Assembly (NCBI GenBank): GCA_023379935.1
Contig: JAMCPD010000019.1
Coordinates: forward strand, 18,537 to 82,536
Origin: Actinomycetota bacterium
GTDB lineage: Bacteria; Actinomycetota; Acidimicrobiia; Acidimicrobiales; JAMCPD01
Length of the DNA: 64,000 nt
Direction: 5' to 3'
Part shown: positions 29,336 through 38,254 of the stretch, in pieces
Layout: every line of letters starts with the position of its first letter
Numbering within the stretch: the stretch's first letter is position 1
Notes under the pieces: model-generated
What the model saw: the letters and a program-made list of their open reading frames with translations, nothing else
Told to the model about the DNA's origin: nothing
Database searches by the model: none
Translations under genes and position numbers: made by a program

Positions 29336-31449
29336 TGGCGCTGCTTGTGCAGGGGTTTGTGAAGCCAACTGCTTTTGCGAATAACATTTATCCACCAAGC
29401 AAGCAATAAAACAAGAGCACCCACCATAAGGATTATGGCAACAAAAGATACCGCTTGGGACCTTATGGTAAAAATACCTTCAACCAGTGTAAGTTTGCCG
29501 TTTGGGGCTTCCAAGTATACCTTTAGCGGAAATTCACCTGAGGTAGTCGTTTTGATGTTAAAATAAAAAGAGTTGTTACGTGTTGTTAGCCGCACCGGCT
29601 GTGTTGGGCCGTTCGGAAACTGTAAGTTTGGACTTACCAGTTTTAATGTGCCGTGTACTGAGATACTCATTTTGGAAATAATTGATATGGGGATACGCGC
29701 CTTTCGCGCGGTTAAAGTTATGGTTCTGTCAGGTTGCAACGATAAAAGTGAAAGTTGTGTTTTAACGGTTTTATCAGCTAAGTTGAGATACCCAGACTGT
29801 TGGTTTGGATCCAACCCGGCCGCTTCGGAGTCAAGTAACAGATCGTTCGCGGTTACTACAAATGGGGCGTTGACGGCGGTTGCCGATTGTGCAGCCGCAA
29901 TGAGGTCCGCTGTTTGGGTTAATTTGGCGGTTGGCAGTTGATTGCCGTATTGGTGAAGGCGAAAAGATGCCAGCCGCCATACTGATGGTTCACCATTAAT
30001 TCCGGGTGGAACTGTATTAAATAGTGTGCTCAAAGTAACAGGTTCAATTATGGGGTTGTTGGTTATTCCGGACAGCAAAGCAGGCAAAAATGTTTTTTCG
30101 GATTGCCAGTTGGCGGCCGCTATGCACACCAACCCCCTTGCTTGGGAGGCGTTGGGTTCGTTGAAGTAAATTTGGGCCACATCGGCCAGAAACTGGTTTG
30201 CGTTAAGTGCGGGATCGGTTGTTTGGGTAAAGTGCGCCGCCAAACCTGTATTAGCTAAAACAGCAAACATTTTATGCTGCACAGTTTGTCCCGCAATCCA
30301 AAAAGGCTGTGTGGGGGTGAAGTAGGTGGTCGTGGGTTGAAGAACATTTGATGTTACAACCATATCTTCAATACCGTTGTTGGCGAGAAGGTCTAACGTA
30401 CTGTAGTTTAAGGGATTTGAATCAATCCAAGTAGGCACCGTCATGTTGGCTGTATTGGCGGAGTTTGAAAAGCTGTTTTTAAAAACTTTTTTGCCGCGAA
30501 GTAGTTGTTGAGCAAAGTATGAGTCAAAAGGAGTCCGACTGAACAGTTCTGCATTGATGGGAACATACGACAATGGGGTGATTATTTGCTTTTTTGGATT
30601 GTCAATCATTCCTTTCAAGTCGGATAGTAAGCCATGTTGGTGTAAAAGTAGTTGAATGGTTTGAGGACTGAGGGATAACGTAAAAGGGACTTGCGGATAC
30701 TTTGACAGTCCCGTTATGAGGTCGGATAGCCTTTTTAACTCAGTCGAGTTTATTTTGTTTAAGTACGTCTCGTTTATATGTGACCGACGGTGTTGCAGGC
30801 TGGCTTGTATTGGAAAGATTAAATCCAGTCGCAGCTTTACGGTGTTGGCCGATGAGCCTACATATATTAAATAGGTTGTCAGAGAGTCAAATACCTGGCC
30901 GTTTTGACGGTCGATTAGTTCCGTTTGAATAGGATAAACACCGTTACAACTTGTGATTGTGCAGTAAAGATAAAGGTTTGAGCTGTTACTTGAAGTCCCG
31001 GTAGGAGCTGGTTGTTGGTCTATTCCTATATTCAATGTAGTCGTTGGTATGGTCACATTTATTGGCGCTATTGAACTTATAGCTTGTCCAAAGGGCGGAA
31101 CGTTTAAGGTTGTTTGAAAAGCACTTCGGCTAGTTAATAAGGGATATAGTGAGATAACAAGTTCCAAATTGTTAACAGGAAGATTGGAGGATATGGATAA
31201 ACTCACATGGAGTGGTTGTCCTGATGATACCCACGGTGACTGAGATATCAAAGACATATGGGTGTCCGTAGTAGAATGGGCGGCATTTAAACGTTTGGAG
31301 GAATCGTGACGTATAGCTGTAGTAGCATATGAGTAGTTTGTATTTAATAACCAGGATATCATTGGCAGTGTTGTCAAAAAGAGCAAGACAGAGATGATCG
31401 GCACCATCTTTTTGATGGACTTCATTGAGTGGTTAATATTTTGTGGCAT
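29332..31449 (-). CDS. DUF6049-like membrane-anchored exported protein
   Basis: A 705-residue protein in the position of mycobacterial Rv3909. A signal/anchor sequence lies near residues 14-35 (VPIISVLLFLTTLPMISWLL), a long extracytoplasmic Ser/Thr/Asn/Leu-rich region follows, and a C-terminal transmembrane helix (about 670-692, AIILMVGALVLLLAWWINVI) ends in a basic tail. Assignment rests on gene order (cca divergent, murJ downstream and overlapping by 4 bases) and architecture. Function unknown; its coupling to murJ suggests a role in envelope assembly. Start could also be ATG 31425. Confidence 0.75.
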   Translation of the reverse strand: MPQNINHSMKSIKKMVPIISVLLFLTTLPMISWLLNTNYSYATTAIRHDSSKRLNAAHSTTDTHMSLISQSPWVSSGQPLHVSLSISSNLPVNNLELVISLYPLLTSRSAFQTTLNVPPFGQAISSIAPINVTIPTTTLNIGIDQQPAPTGTSSNSSNLYLYCTITSCNGVYPIQTELIDRQNGQVFDSLTTYLIYVGSSANTVKLRLDLIFPIQASLQHRRSHINETYLNKINSTELKRLSDLITGLSKYPQVPFTLSLSPQTIQLLLHQHGLLSDLKGMIDNPKKQIITPLSYVPINAELFSRTPFDSYFAQQLLRGKKVFKNSFSNSANTANMTVPTWIDSNPLNYSTLDLLANNGIEDMVVTSNVLQPTTTYFTPTQPFWIAGQTVQHKMFAVLANTGLAAHFTQTTDPALNANQFLADVAQIYFNEPNASQARGLVCIAAANWQSEKTFLPALLSGITNNPIIEPVTLSTLFNTVPPGINGEPSVWRLASFRLHQYGNQLPTAKLTQTADLIAAAQSATAVNAPFVVTANDLLLDSEAAGLDPNQQSGYLNLADKTVKTQLSLLSLQPDRTITLTARKARIPISIISKMSISVHGTLKLVSPNLQFPNGPTQPVRLTTRNNSFYFNIKTTTSGEFPLKVYLEAPNGKLTLVEGIFTIRSQAVSFVAIILMVGALVLLLAWWINVIRKSSWLHKPLHKQRQ

Positions 31450-31479
31450 ACAGAATATCCATTGTGTGAGCTATATAAC

Positions 31480-32874
31480 ATGATTGCAAAACATTTAAAA
31501 ACCTTTCTTGAGCCTGCCGTAAGCTTGAGCAAACTGTTTACTATACAAGGATACAGCTTGTATCTGGTTGGGGGTAGTGTTAGGGACGCTATTTTAATGG
31601 CTGAATCCAATACTAACGGCAGTTTTTTTGTTGATCTTGATTTTACTACCGATGCCGAACCGACGGTAGTCAAAAACACAGTTGGCAACTGGGCAGATGC
31701 AATCTGGACGCAAGGTGAGGCTTTTGGGACCATTGCGTGTTTACATAAGGGTATACGTTATGAGATCACCACTTACAGGAAAGAGGTTTATCCGCAGTCC
31801 TCTCGCAAACCGCATGTTGTATTTGGAGACAACATTGAGACGGATTTGTCAAGGCGTGATTTTACCGTCAATGCCATGGCCCTCTCATTGCCTGATTTGA
31901 AATTGATTGATCCATTTAATGGTTTGGACGATTTAGTAGCCAAGCGCTTACGTACCCCTATGTCCCCCGCCATTTCTTTTTCTGATGATCCGTTACGTAT
32001 GTTAAGGGCTGCCCGCTTTATTGCAAAGTATGATCTTATGCCCGATGATGACTTGGTTGAAGCGGTGTGTCGTGAACGTCAACGCATTCAAATAGTGTCA
32101 GCTGAACGCATAAGAGACGAGTTAAACAAGCTTATTGTAGTTACGAAGCCGACAAAAGGCCTGGAATTTATCTTACACACCAAGTTGGCGGATGAGTTTT
32201 TACCTGAACTGCCGGCACTCGCCCTAGAGCAGGATCCCATACATAAGCATAAAGATGTGCTTCTTCACACTTTAGCCGTAGTAGAAAGAACCCGCCCAAT
32301 TCAAAATCTGCGTTTAGCCGCCTTATTCCATGACATGGCAAAGCCCGCCACCAGATCCTTTGCCCGCGGAAAAGTTACCTTTTATCAACATGATGTACTT
32401 GGTGCGAAAATGGCCAGGCATCGAATGAGGGCTTTGCGTTATCCGACGCAGGATATTCGTGACGTATCAGGTTTGATCAACCTGCATTTGAGGTTTCACA
32501 CCTACCGTTTTGGCTGGACAGATAGAGCGGTAAGACGTTATGTCAGAGACGCTGGTCCGCTTTTAGAGCAACTAAATGAGTTGGTGAGATGTGATTGTAC
32601 AACCCGTAACGAAAACAAAGCCAGGGAACTTGGGATGCGTATGGATGAACTTGACCGGCGCATAAAGGAGTTGAGAGCCAAAGAGGAGATAGATGCTTTG
32701 AGACCCGAACTAAATGGGCTGGAGATTATGGAGTTGTTGAATATAAGCCCCGGACCTCAAGTAGGCAAGGCACTGGAATTTTTGTTGGAACTACGTATAG
32801 AAGAGGGAATCTTAGGTGAGAAAGAAGTCAAGAATCGCCTTTGTGCGTGGTGGGAAGAGCACAAGAGCGACTGA
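31480..32874 (+). CDS. cca: CCA tRNA nucleotidyltransferase / poly(A) polymerase family
   Basis: A 464-residue enzyme adding or repairing tRNA 3' ends. The head domain has LVGGSVRDAIL and the catalytic DLDFTTDA; RRDFTVNAMA follows. The C-terminal half contains an HD-type segment with LAALFHDMAKP near 283. None of the three tRNAs in this window encodes CCA, so such an enzyme is required. ATG 31480 is preferred over the upstream open frame. It is divergent from DUF6049, as pcnA is in mycobacteria. Confidence 0.93.
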   Translation: MIAKHLKTFLEPAVSLSKLFTIQGYSLYLVGGSVRDAILMAESNTNGSFFVDLDFTTDAEPTVVKNTVGNWADAIWTQGEAFGTIACLHKGIRYEITTYRKEVYPQSSRKPHVVFGDNIETDLSRRDFTVNAMALSLPDLKLIDPFNGLDDLVAKRLRTPMSPAISFSDDPLRMLRAARFIAKYDLMPDDDLVEAVCRERQRIQIVSAERIRDELNKLIVVTKPTKGLEFILHTKLADEFLPELPALALEQDPIHKHKDVLLHTLAVVERTRPIQNLRLAALFHDMAKPATRSFARGKVTFYQHDVLGAKMARHRMRALRYPTQDIRDVSGLINLHLRFHTYRFGWTDRAVRRYVRDAGPLLEQLNELVRCDCTTRNENKARELGMRMDELDRRIKELRAKEEIDALRPELNGLEIMELLNISPGPQVGKALEFLLELRIEEGILGEKEVKNRLCAWWEEHKSD

Positions 32875-32887
32875 TTAGGAGAACATA

Positions 32888-33564
32888 CATCAGTTACACG
32901 AAAAACCATAGGATGAAATGCTACGACTGGATCTCCCACATCAAGTTGGATTACCGCTTGTGGCAATAGAGGCATGTTGCCAGGTTGCCTCCATAACGTC
33001 TGCCGTTGATAAATGCCGTTACTTTACCTGTGGCCAGACCAACCCGGTTTGTGCCAATCGCTTGTTGACATATTGCAAAGAACTGTCCCAATGTAAAGAT
33101 ATGTTTATAAGGAGCCTCGGTGTGGATGATATCGTCATTGGCGTGAGTGTGTAACCAGTAAAGGCAATCATCAGTTCCAGCATCAACAAAAATACCACCC
33201 GGATCGTGTTGGACAATACGAGGTCGGGTGATGCCCACACCGCGGGAAGACGCCTTTGTTTATCGTTGACATAAATAGTCACATGGGCGTATATATGCCA
33301 TTTTACTGCCTGGTTGCCTGCACAGGTGATGCCATCAATCGGTATACCTGAAGCGATTGTATTTGACGAAGCAAGATTGCCTGCGTTGACTGATGACACG
33401 CCTTCGACCGTTTGTGGAGTAGCTGCCTTAGAGCTGGCCGGCTACATAAGATCAATTTTAAAAACTATTCCAAGAAGTATCAGAACTATTACAAGTGTTG
33501 TTAATGGCAAGAGGTATTGTCACCGTCGCCGTTTGTCACTAGTGCTCTCGCGTGTAAGCTTCAT
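32888..33564 (-). pseudogene. Decayed gene for a membrane-anchored extracytoplasmic protein, coupled to ino1
   Basis: The ATG at 33564 overlaps the ino1 stop (ATGA). The frame reads [14 protein letters not shown], then an in-frame TGA, a transmembrane stretch (YLLPLTTLVIVLILLGIVFK), an in-frame TAG, then KWHIYAHVTIYVNDKQRRLP. At about 33238 one base appears to be missing (GCGGTG where GCGGGTG would give PAGVGI) and the sequence continues in another frame with CLYWLHTHANDDIIHTEAPY and HIFTLGQFFAI. Near 32975 the frame shifts again to QAVIQLDVGDPVVAFHP. Two nonsense codons and two frameshifts mark it as dead unless the assembly is wrong. The family is recognisable by the WLHTH motif but has no function I can name. 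Confidence 0.75.
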
Positions 33565-34634
33565 TGTTCATTGTGGATGAATTTTTCAACCTCTTGGCGT
33601 GCTTGATCATCAGAGTATTGAACAGGCGGTGACTTCATGAAGTACGAACAAGGCCCGAGTAACGGACCGCCAACTCCCCTATCCATGGCTAACTTTGCGC
33701 ATCTTATGGCATCAATCATTACTCCAGCAGAGTTTGGAGAGTCCCAAACCTCCATCTTGAGTTCTACATTAATGGGCGCATTGGCGAATCCCCGTCCTTC
33801 CATGCGTATATAAGCCCACTTCCGGTCAGATAACCAGGATATGTAGTCTGACGGACCTATGTGTACCGATTCTTCAGGTATGCCGTTTTTAAGTTGACTG
33901 GTAACAGATTGGGTTTTGGACAGTTTTTTTGAAGCAAGCCGTTCTCTTTCCAACATATTCATAAAATCCATGTTGCCGCCGACATTGAGTTGATAGGTAT
34001 TGTCCAGCGATAGTCCCCTGTCTTCAAATAATCTGGTCAGTACCCTATGTACAATTGTTGAACCCAGTTGGCTTTTGATATCGTCACCGATAATTGGGAT
34101 ATTGGCTTGCTTGAAACGGTTTGCCCACTCGTCATTACTGGCGATAAAAACAGGTATTGCATTGACAAAGGCAACTTTGGCATTTAGCGCTGCCTCTGCA
34201 TAGTGTTTTTGTGCCAGCTCCGATCCCACGGGCAGGTATGAGATCAAAACATCGGCTTTTACATCTTTGAGCACCTCTTCTACTATTACCGGCGGAAGAG
34301 GTGATTCTTCGATACGGGTATTGTAGTAAGCACCAAGACTGTCCAAAGTAGGTCCTCGTGAAACTTTAGTTCCCGACTCTCCTACCTCAGCAAACTTCAT
34401 GGTGTTATTCGGAAGCGTAAAAATTGCTTTGCTCAAGTCCAATCCAACCTTGGCCGCATCTACATCAAAAGCTCCAACAAACTCAATATCTGAAATATGA
34501 TAGCCACCAAGCACTGTATGCATCAGGCCGCAAGGCGGGTTTTCACTTTTAGCATTGTGGTAATATTCAACTCCCTGGACCAGGGAGCTTGCACAGTTCC
34601 CTATACCGGCTATTGCAACTTTAATCTTATTCAT
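33561..34634 (-). CDS. ino1: Inositol-3-phosphate synthase
   Basis: A 357-residue actinobacterial-type myo-inositol-1-phosphate synthase (glucose-6-phosphate to inositol-3-phosphate). The NAD-binding [16 protein letters not shown] is at the N-terminus; conserved catalytic elements include [15 protein letters not shown] near 188 and [11 protein letters not shown] near 225. It supplies inositol for phosphatidylinositol or mycothiol. ATG 34634 overlaps the padR stop (ATGA), and its own stop overlaps the pseudogene start. Confidence 0.95.
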   Translation of the reverse strand: MNKIKVAIAGIGNCASSLVQGVEYYHNAKSENPPCGLMHTVLGGYHISDIEFVGAFDVDAAKVGLDLSKAIFTLPNNTMKFAEVGESGTKVSRGPTLDSLGAYYNTRIEESPLPPVIVEEVLKDVKADVLISYLPVGSELAQKHYAEAALNAKVAFVNAIPVFIASNDEWANRFKQANIPIIGDDIKSQLGSTIVHRVLTRLFEDRGLSLDNTYQLNVGGNMDFMNMLERERLASKKLSKTQSVTSQLKNGIPEESVHIGPSDYISWLSDRKWAYIRMEGRGFANAPINVELKMEVWDSPNSAGVMIDAIRCAKLAMDRGVGGPLLGPCSYFMKSPPVQYSDDQARQEVEKFIHNEQ

Positions 34635-35371
34635 CAGTTTATACTCCTTTCAGTAGTCCTTTCGGTTTCAATAAGTTCTTCTATCCAATCAAGTTCTCTT
34701 TTGGTATTTTCAACCGTGTACTCAAGCATAGAGGTTGTATAGGGATCTGGATTAGCAGAGGTTTCAGATGGTGACTTGGATGTACTGTATTTTAAGTAAC
34801 CCAGCAAATGAGCTTTACGTTGTTGAAAAAGTTGTAAACGCGTTATGGGGTCCAAGTATTGTGCGAAAGTAAGTTTTAGCATGAAGTAACGATTGTCAGT
34901 ATTGTTCCCCAGATCTGTTTTGAGCAACCTGGCAAAAAGAGTTTCGCCGTATTGAGTTATCTTGTAAACTTTACGAACACGCCTGGTTGTTGGGTTTTGA
35001 TTCCCCGGATGATTCGTTTGAGTATCACCGGTCACTGTATTTTTAGTTTGATCTTTGTATGCAGCCAGTTCACCTTGGAGTGAACCCGTCATTGGCACAG
35101 ACAAAACAACAGGCGGGTTTTGGGATTTATAGTTAATCTCTTGAATGGCACCTTCTTTCAACAATCGCGCCAGAGCAGGATATAGCGATCCGAAGGATAT
35201 ACTGTAAAAAAGCCCGAGTTTTTCCCTCAAACATTTACGTAGTTCATAACCGTGCAACGCGTGGTCGGGGCGGTCTTTAAGCGTCCCCAAAATAGCCAGC
35301 TCCAATAAACGACTTCTGGAGTTGGGGGAGCGTAGTGGTGCTGTATTTTCTAAGTTTTCTGACGATGTCAT
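34634..35371 (-). CDS. PadR family transcriptional regulator
   Basis: A 245-residue regulator. The winged-helix domain spans about 22-75 ([20 protein letters not shown], then [16 protein letters not shown]) and continues after an insertion with [15 protein letters not shown] near 132. The C-terminal PadR dimerisation helices follow. A 45-residue low-complexity insertion (Thr/Asn/Gln-rich, about 90-130) splits the wing region, longer than in typical PadR. It is in the same operon as ino1, as in mycobacteria and streptomycetes, and probably controls it. Confidence 0.9.
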   Translation of the reverse strand: MTSSENLENTAPLRSPNSRSRLLELAILGTLKDRPDHALHGYELRKCLREKLGLFYSISFGSLYPALARLLKEGAIQEINYKSQNPPVVLSVPMTGSLQGELAAYKDQTKNTVTGDTQTNHPGNQNPTTRRVRKVYKITQYGETLFARLLKTDLGNNTDNRYFMLKLTFAQYLDPITRLQLFQQRKAHLLGYLKYSTSKSPSETSANPDPYTTSMLEYTVENTKRELDWIEELIETERTTERSIN

Positions 35372-35419
35372 ATTGATGTCACAGATGTCTAACGATACTC
35401 ATTTTGGTCATAATAGCAC

Positions 35420-35460
35420 AACTATATTTATAAAGCGATACATCGTGTAGATATATAGTT
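35420..35460. promoter_or_regulatory. Candidate PadR operator in the padR/DUF5318 divergent promoter
   Basis: AACTATAT (35420-35427) and ATATAGTT (35453-35460) are perfect inverted repeats, and a CGAT-AC-ATCG palindrome (35436-35445) lies midway. The location between divergent starts suits an operator of the adjacent PadR protein; this is inference. Confidence 0.4.
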
Positions 35461-35528
35461 ATCATTATTTATAAGTTAACCATAAATATGGTTCTGCAAT
35501 CAAATTGAAAAGGGAGTATCCTATTGCT

Positions 35529-35963
35529 GTGGATCAACGCGCCGTGAATACACATTTAAACAGTTTAACAATCCCAACTACAAGTCGGGGACAGATTGAT
35601 TATCAACTGGCAAAGGAGTCTGTTATACGGGAGTTTCGCCGCGGGCGACTTTCAAAAGCGGACATATGCGATGCGCAACCGGAACTTTTACGGGTTGCGC
35701 GTAGTGTGGGGGTAGCTACATCCCAACCCTGCCCTATTTGCGAGCAACAGTCTATAGTACATGTAGTCTTTGGTTTTGGAACAAAGCTGCCGAAAAATGG
35801 GCGCTTCGTTGCCAACTGGCATGAGTTGCAGAGGCTGTCAAAAAGTCACAAAAAAATCTCCTGTTATCTGGTAGAGGTATGTACCAACTGTGAATGGAAC
35901 TACCTATTGCGTATGTTTGCCAAGGAGTCTAAGGTTGCAGATTCAAACAGTGATACTCAATAA
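35529..35963 (+). CDS. DUF5318 family protein
   Basis: A 144-residue soluble protein. IDYQLAKESVIREFRRGRLS and DICDAQPELLRVAR precede a zinc-ribbon-like pair of CxxC motifs (CPICEQQ near 70 and CTNCEWN near 120). Actinobacteria usually encode this DUF beside padR/ino1. GTG 35529 is chosen since AAAGGGAG lies about 12 bases upstream; TTG 35505 would overlap that site. Function unknown; a metal-binding or RNA-related role is possible. Confidence 0.8.
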   Translation: MDQRAVNTHLNSLTIPTTSRGQIDYQLAKESVIREFRRGRLSKADICDAQPELLRVARSVGVATSQPCPICEQQSIVHVVFGFGTKLPKNGRFVANWHELQRLSKSHKKISCYLVEVCTNCEWNYLLRMFAKESKVADSNSDTQ

Positions 35964-35984
35964 TGGTGGTTTTTTGTAATAAAC

Positions 35985-36818
35985 ATGGATAAGTCTTTAA
36001 ATATAGCTGATGTCAAAGCATACAAAAAGGGTGAAGGCAAACCGCCTCTGGTGATGGTGACTGCATATGATGCCCCGACTTCCCGTATTGCAGATGCAGC
36101 CGGTGTTGATATTATACTTGTGGGAGATTCTGTGGGGATGACTGTACTTGGCTATGACAGTACCTTATCGGTTGGAATGGATGATATGCTTCATCATGTT
36201 GCAGCTGTTACCAGAGCAAACCCGCGCCCTTTGGTCATTGCCGATCTTCCTTGGTTGAGTTACCATTTAGATAAAGTTGATACAGTGCTAAACGCGAGTG
36301 CATTAATAAAAGCCGGGGCGGAAGGAGTGAAGCTTGAAGGCGGATCTCGCCGTTTAGAGATGATAGATGCGATATTGAATGCCGAAATACCCGTTATGGG
36401 GCATTTGGGTTTGACTCCTCAATCTGTTAATATGATAGGTGGTTTTAAAGTACAAGCCCGTTATCAAAGTGAGATAGAGAAGTTAATTCAAGATGCTACT
36501 GTTCTGGCGGATGCAGGATGTTTTGCTATAGTATTAGAATGTATTCCTGATACAGTGGCCGGTGAAGTAACCAAGTCAGTTAAGATTCCGACGATAGGCA
36601 TAGGTTCAGGACCGGGTTGTGATGGTCAAGTACTTGTTATCCATGATTTGTTGGGAATGAGACCTAAAGGCCCTATGCCTAGGTTTGTACGTAAGTATGC
36701 AGAGTTGGAAGTTCTTGCTAGCGAGGCTGTTGCCATGTTCGCGTCGGATGTGCGGCATGGTGACTACCCTAATGCGCAAGAAAGTTATCATAAAATAATT
36801 GAGGAAAAAGGTAAATGA
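35985..36818 (+). CDS. panB: 3-methyl-2-oxobutanoate hydroxymethyltransferase
   Basis: A 277-residue PanB, first step of pantothenate synthesis (alpha-ketoisovalerate to ketopantoate using 5,10-methylene-THF). Motifs are VMVTAYDAPTSRIADAAGVD, the Mg/substrate site VGDSVGMTVLGYD, GHLGLTPQS, and IGIGSGPGCDGQVLV. The stop overlaps the rpsF start (ATGA), an unusual coupling of a vitamin gene to the ribosomal-protein/ssb operon. Confidence 0.96.
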   Translation: MDKSLNIADVKAYKKGEGKPPLVMVTAYDAPTSRIADAAGVDIILVGDSVGMTVLGYDSTLSVGMDDMLHHVAAVTRANPRPLVIADLPWLSYHLDKVDTVLNASALIKAGAEGVKLEGGSRRLEMIDAILNAEIPVMGHLGLTPQSVNMIGGFKVQARYQSEIEKLIQDATVLADAGCFAIVLECIPDTVAGEVTKSVKIPTIGIGSGPGCDGQVLVIHDLLGMRPKGPMPRFVRKYAELEVLASEAVAMFASDVRHGDYPNAQESYHKIIEEKGK

Positions 36819-37141
36819 TACGTGATTATGAAGTAGTAATGTTATTAGAACCTACACTTGATGAAAAGTTGTTGGATGACTTTGAGCATAAAGTTGAAGA
36901 AACTATTCAAAATAGTGGGGGCGAAGTCGGCAAAGTGAATAAACTTGGTAAGCGAGTATTGGCTTACCAAATAAAACAGTACCTTGAGGCGCACTATATG
37001 GTATTGACGGCATCTTTAGATACAAGTCATTTAGCAAACCTGGAGAGGTCGCTTGGGTTGTTCGATGAGGTTATCAGACATAAGGTAATTCGGTTACCTA
37101 ATGGGTTTAAAATTAGTGGATTAGCGAAAAGGATAAGATAG
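36815..37141 (+). CDS. rpsF: 30S ribosomal protein S6
   Basis: A 108-residue S6: MIRDYEVVMLLEPTLDEKLL at the N-terminus, GKRVLAYQIKQYLEAHYMVL in the middle, and LFDEVIRHKVIRL near the end. It binds 16S rRNA with S18, encoded two genes later. Its ATG overlaps the panB stop, and ssb begins directly after its stop. Confidence 0.97.
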   Translation: MIRDYEVVMLLEPTLDEKLLDDFEHKVEETIQNSGGEVGKVNKLGKRVLAYQIKQYLEAHYMVLTASLDTSHLANLERSLGLFDEVIRHKVIRLPNGFKISGLAKRIR

Positions 37142-37687
37142 ATGACAACAGGAAATAATGTAGTTTTAGTAGGGAACGTTACTCGCGATCCTGAGCTCAG
37201 AGTCACGCCTACCGGGCTGTCAACCGCCACCTTTGGTTTGGCGGTTAATCGTCGTTGGCAGAATCGTCAGACGCAAGAATGGGAAGAGGCTGTTTCTTAT
37301 TTTGATATTGTAGCTTGGCGGGAGCTGGCGCACAATGTCGGTGAATCCCTGTCCAAAGGAATGAGGATTGTGGTAACAGGACGTTTAGAGCAGCGATCAT
37401 GGGAGACAGCTGAAGGTGAGAAACGTTCTAAAATTGAGGTTATTGCTGATGAAATAGGACCGTCGTTGCGTTGGGCAACGGTACAGGTCATAAAGAATGA
37501 AAGAAGTTTTTCCTCAGATGAACCGGCTTCGTTTAGTTCAGAAAATACTGTCAGAAATATGCCGGAAAATACGGGAGGATACAGCTTAGCGCCCAAAGAT
37601 GCCCCGGCTATTGCGGTTTCTGATATGGCACATAGGGAAGCTGTTCCAACAGACCCGGCCTATAGCTTTAACGACGATGAGTTTTGA
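37142..37687 (+). CDS. ssb: Single-stranded DNA-binding protein
   Basis: A 181-residue SSB. The OB-fold (1-115) has VVLVGNVTRDPELR, FGLAVNRRW and YFDIVAWRELA. A flexible linker follows, ending in the acidic tip FNDDEF, which corresponds to the protein-interaction tail (usually DDDIPF; here DDEF). It is in the conserved rpsF-ssb-rpsR-rplI order. Confidence 0.96.
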   Translation: MTTGNNVVLVGNVTRDPELRVTPTGLSTATFGLAVNRRWQNRQTQEWEEAVSYFDIVAWRELAHNVGESLSKGMRIVVTGRLEQRSWETAEGEKRSKIEVIADEIGPSLRWATVQVIKNERSFSSDEPASFSSENTVRNMPENTGGYSLAPKDAPAIAVSDMAHREAVPTDPAYSFNDDEF

Positions 37688-37697
37688 AGGAGTAGTA

Positions 37698-38252
37698 ATG
37701 GGACGCGGGAATAAAACAACAACGCCAAAACGGATGCTCAGAGATTCAACCCGTTATAAAAAAAGACAGTGTGCTTTTTGCGTGGGACACACATTGTGGA
37801 TTGATTATAAAGACATAACTTTACTGGTTAAATTTATGACAGATCGTGGTAAAGTTAAAGGTCGTCGGCTAACCGGTAACTGTGCAAGGCATCAAAAAGA
37901 TATTGCATTGGCTATCAAAACTGCGAGGGAGTTGGCTTTGCTCTCATATTCACATAGACTATCTGGGGATAGACTATCTGGGGATCAGAATGCCGGACGA
38001 TCATTTGCAGCCGATAATACAAGAATTGTTCCGACAAGGGCTGCCGGAGAAGATCAAACCGGAAAAGATCAAACCGGTGAAGATCAAACCGGTGAAGATC
38101 AAACAGATATGTCTTATATAAACCAACCGCTTACCCCTGTTGCTGACTCACCTCCATCCCCTATGGATTCAACTGTTGCCGCTTTAGACGATAGGTCATC
38201 TGTACCGGAAGATAGTGCAGAACCGGTTTCGGCTGAGACGCAAGGAGAGTAG
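37698..38252 (+). CDS. rpsR: 30S ribosomal protein S18 with a long C-terminal extension
   Basis: The first 85 residues are S18 of the zinc-binding (C+) kind: RQCAFCVGHTLWIDYKD, LLVKFMTDRGKVKGRRLTGN and CARHQKDIALAIKTARELAL, with Cys in CxxC and NCARH. A further 95 residues follow, acidic and Ser/Pro/Thr-rich, including SGDRLSGDQ and a run of GEDQT-type pentapeptides encoded by 15-bp tandem repeats. S18 is normally 70-95 residues. The ATG at 37698 has GAAGGAG 6 bases upstream; the frame upstream is only antisense to nothing and overlaps ssb. The tail has no known domain. Confidence 0.9.
   Translation: MGRGNKTTTPKRMLRDSTRYKKRQCAFCVGHTLWIDYKDITLLVKFMTDRGKVKGRRLTGNCARHQKDIALAIKTARELALLSYSHRLSGDRLSGDQNAGRSFAADNTRIVPTRAAGEDQTGKDQTGEDQTGEDQTDMSYINQPLTPVADSPPSPMDSTVAALDDRSSVPEDSAEPVSAETQGE
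37954..37983 (+). repeat. 15-bp perfect tandem duplication in rpsR
   Basis: ATAGACTATCTGGGG occurs twice in direct succession, encoding the repeated RLSGD in the extra C-terminal tail of S18. Confidence 0.9.
38051..38104 (+). repeat. 15-bp tandem repeat array (about 3.6 units) in rpsR
   Basis: AGATCAAACCGG(T/A)(G/A)A units begin at 38051, 38066, 38081 and 38096 and encode EDQTGKDQTGEDQTGEDQT in the S18 tail. The units are nearly identical, suggesting recent expansion. Confidence 0.9.
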
Positions 38253-38254
38253 TT

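Noticed and set aside
32951..33399. Two overlapping minus-strand frames as separate genes
   Set aside because: They join into one continuous protein family when a missing base at about 33238 is restored, so they are pieces of one pseudogene.
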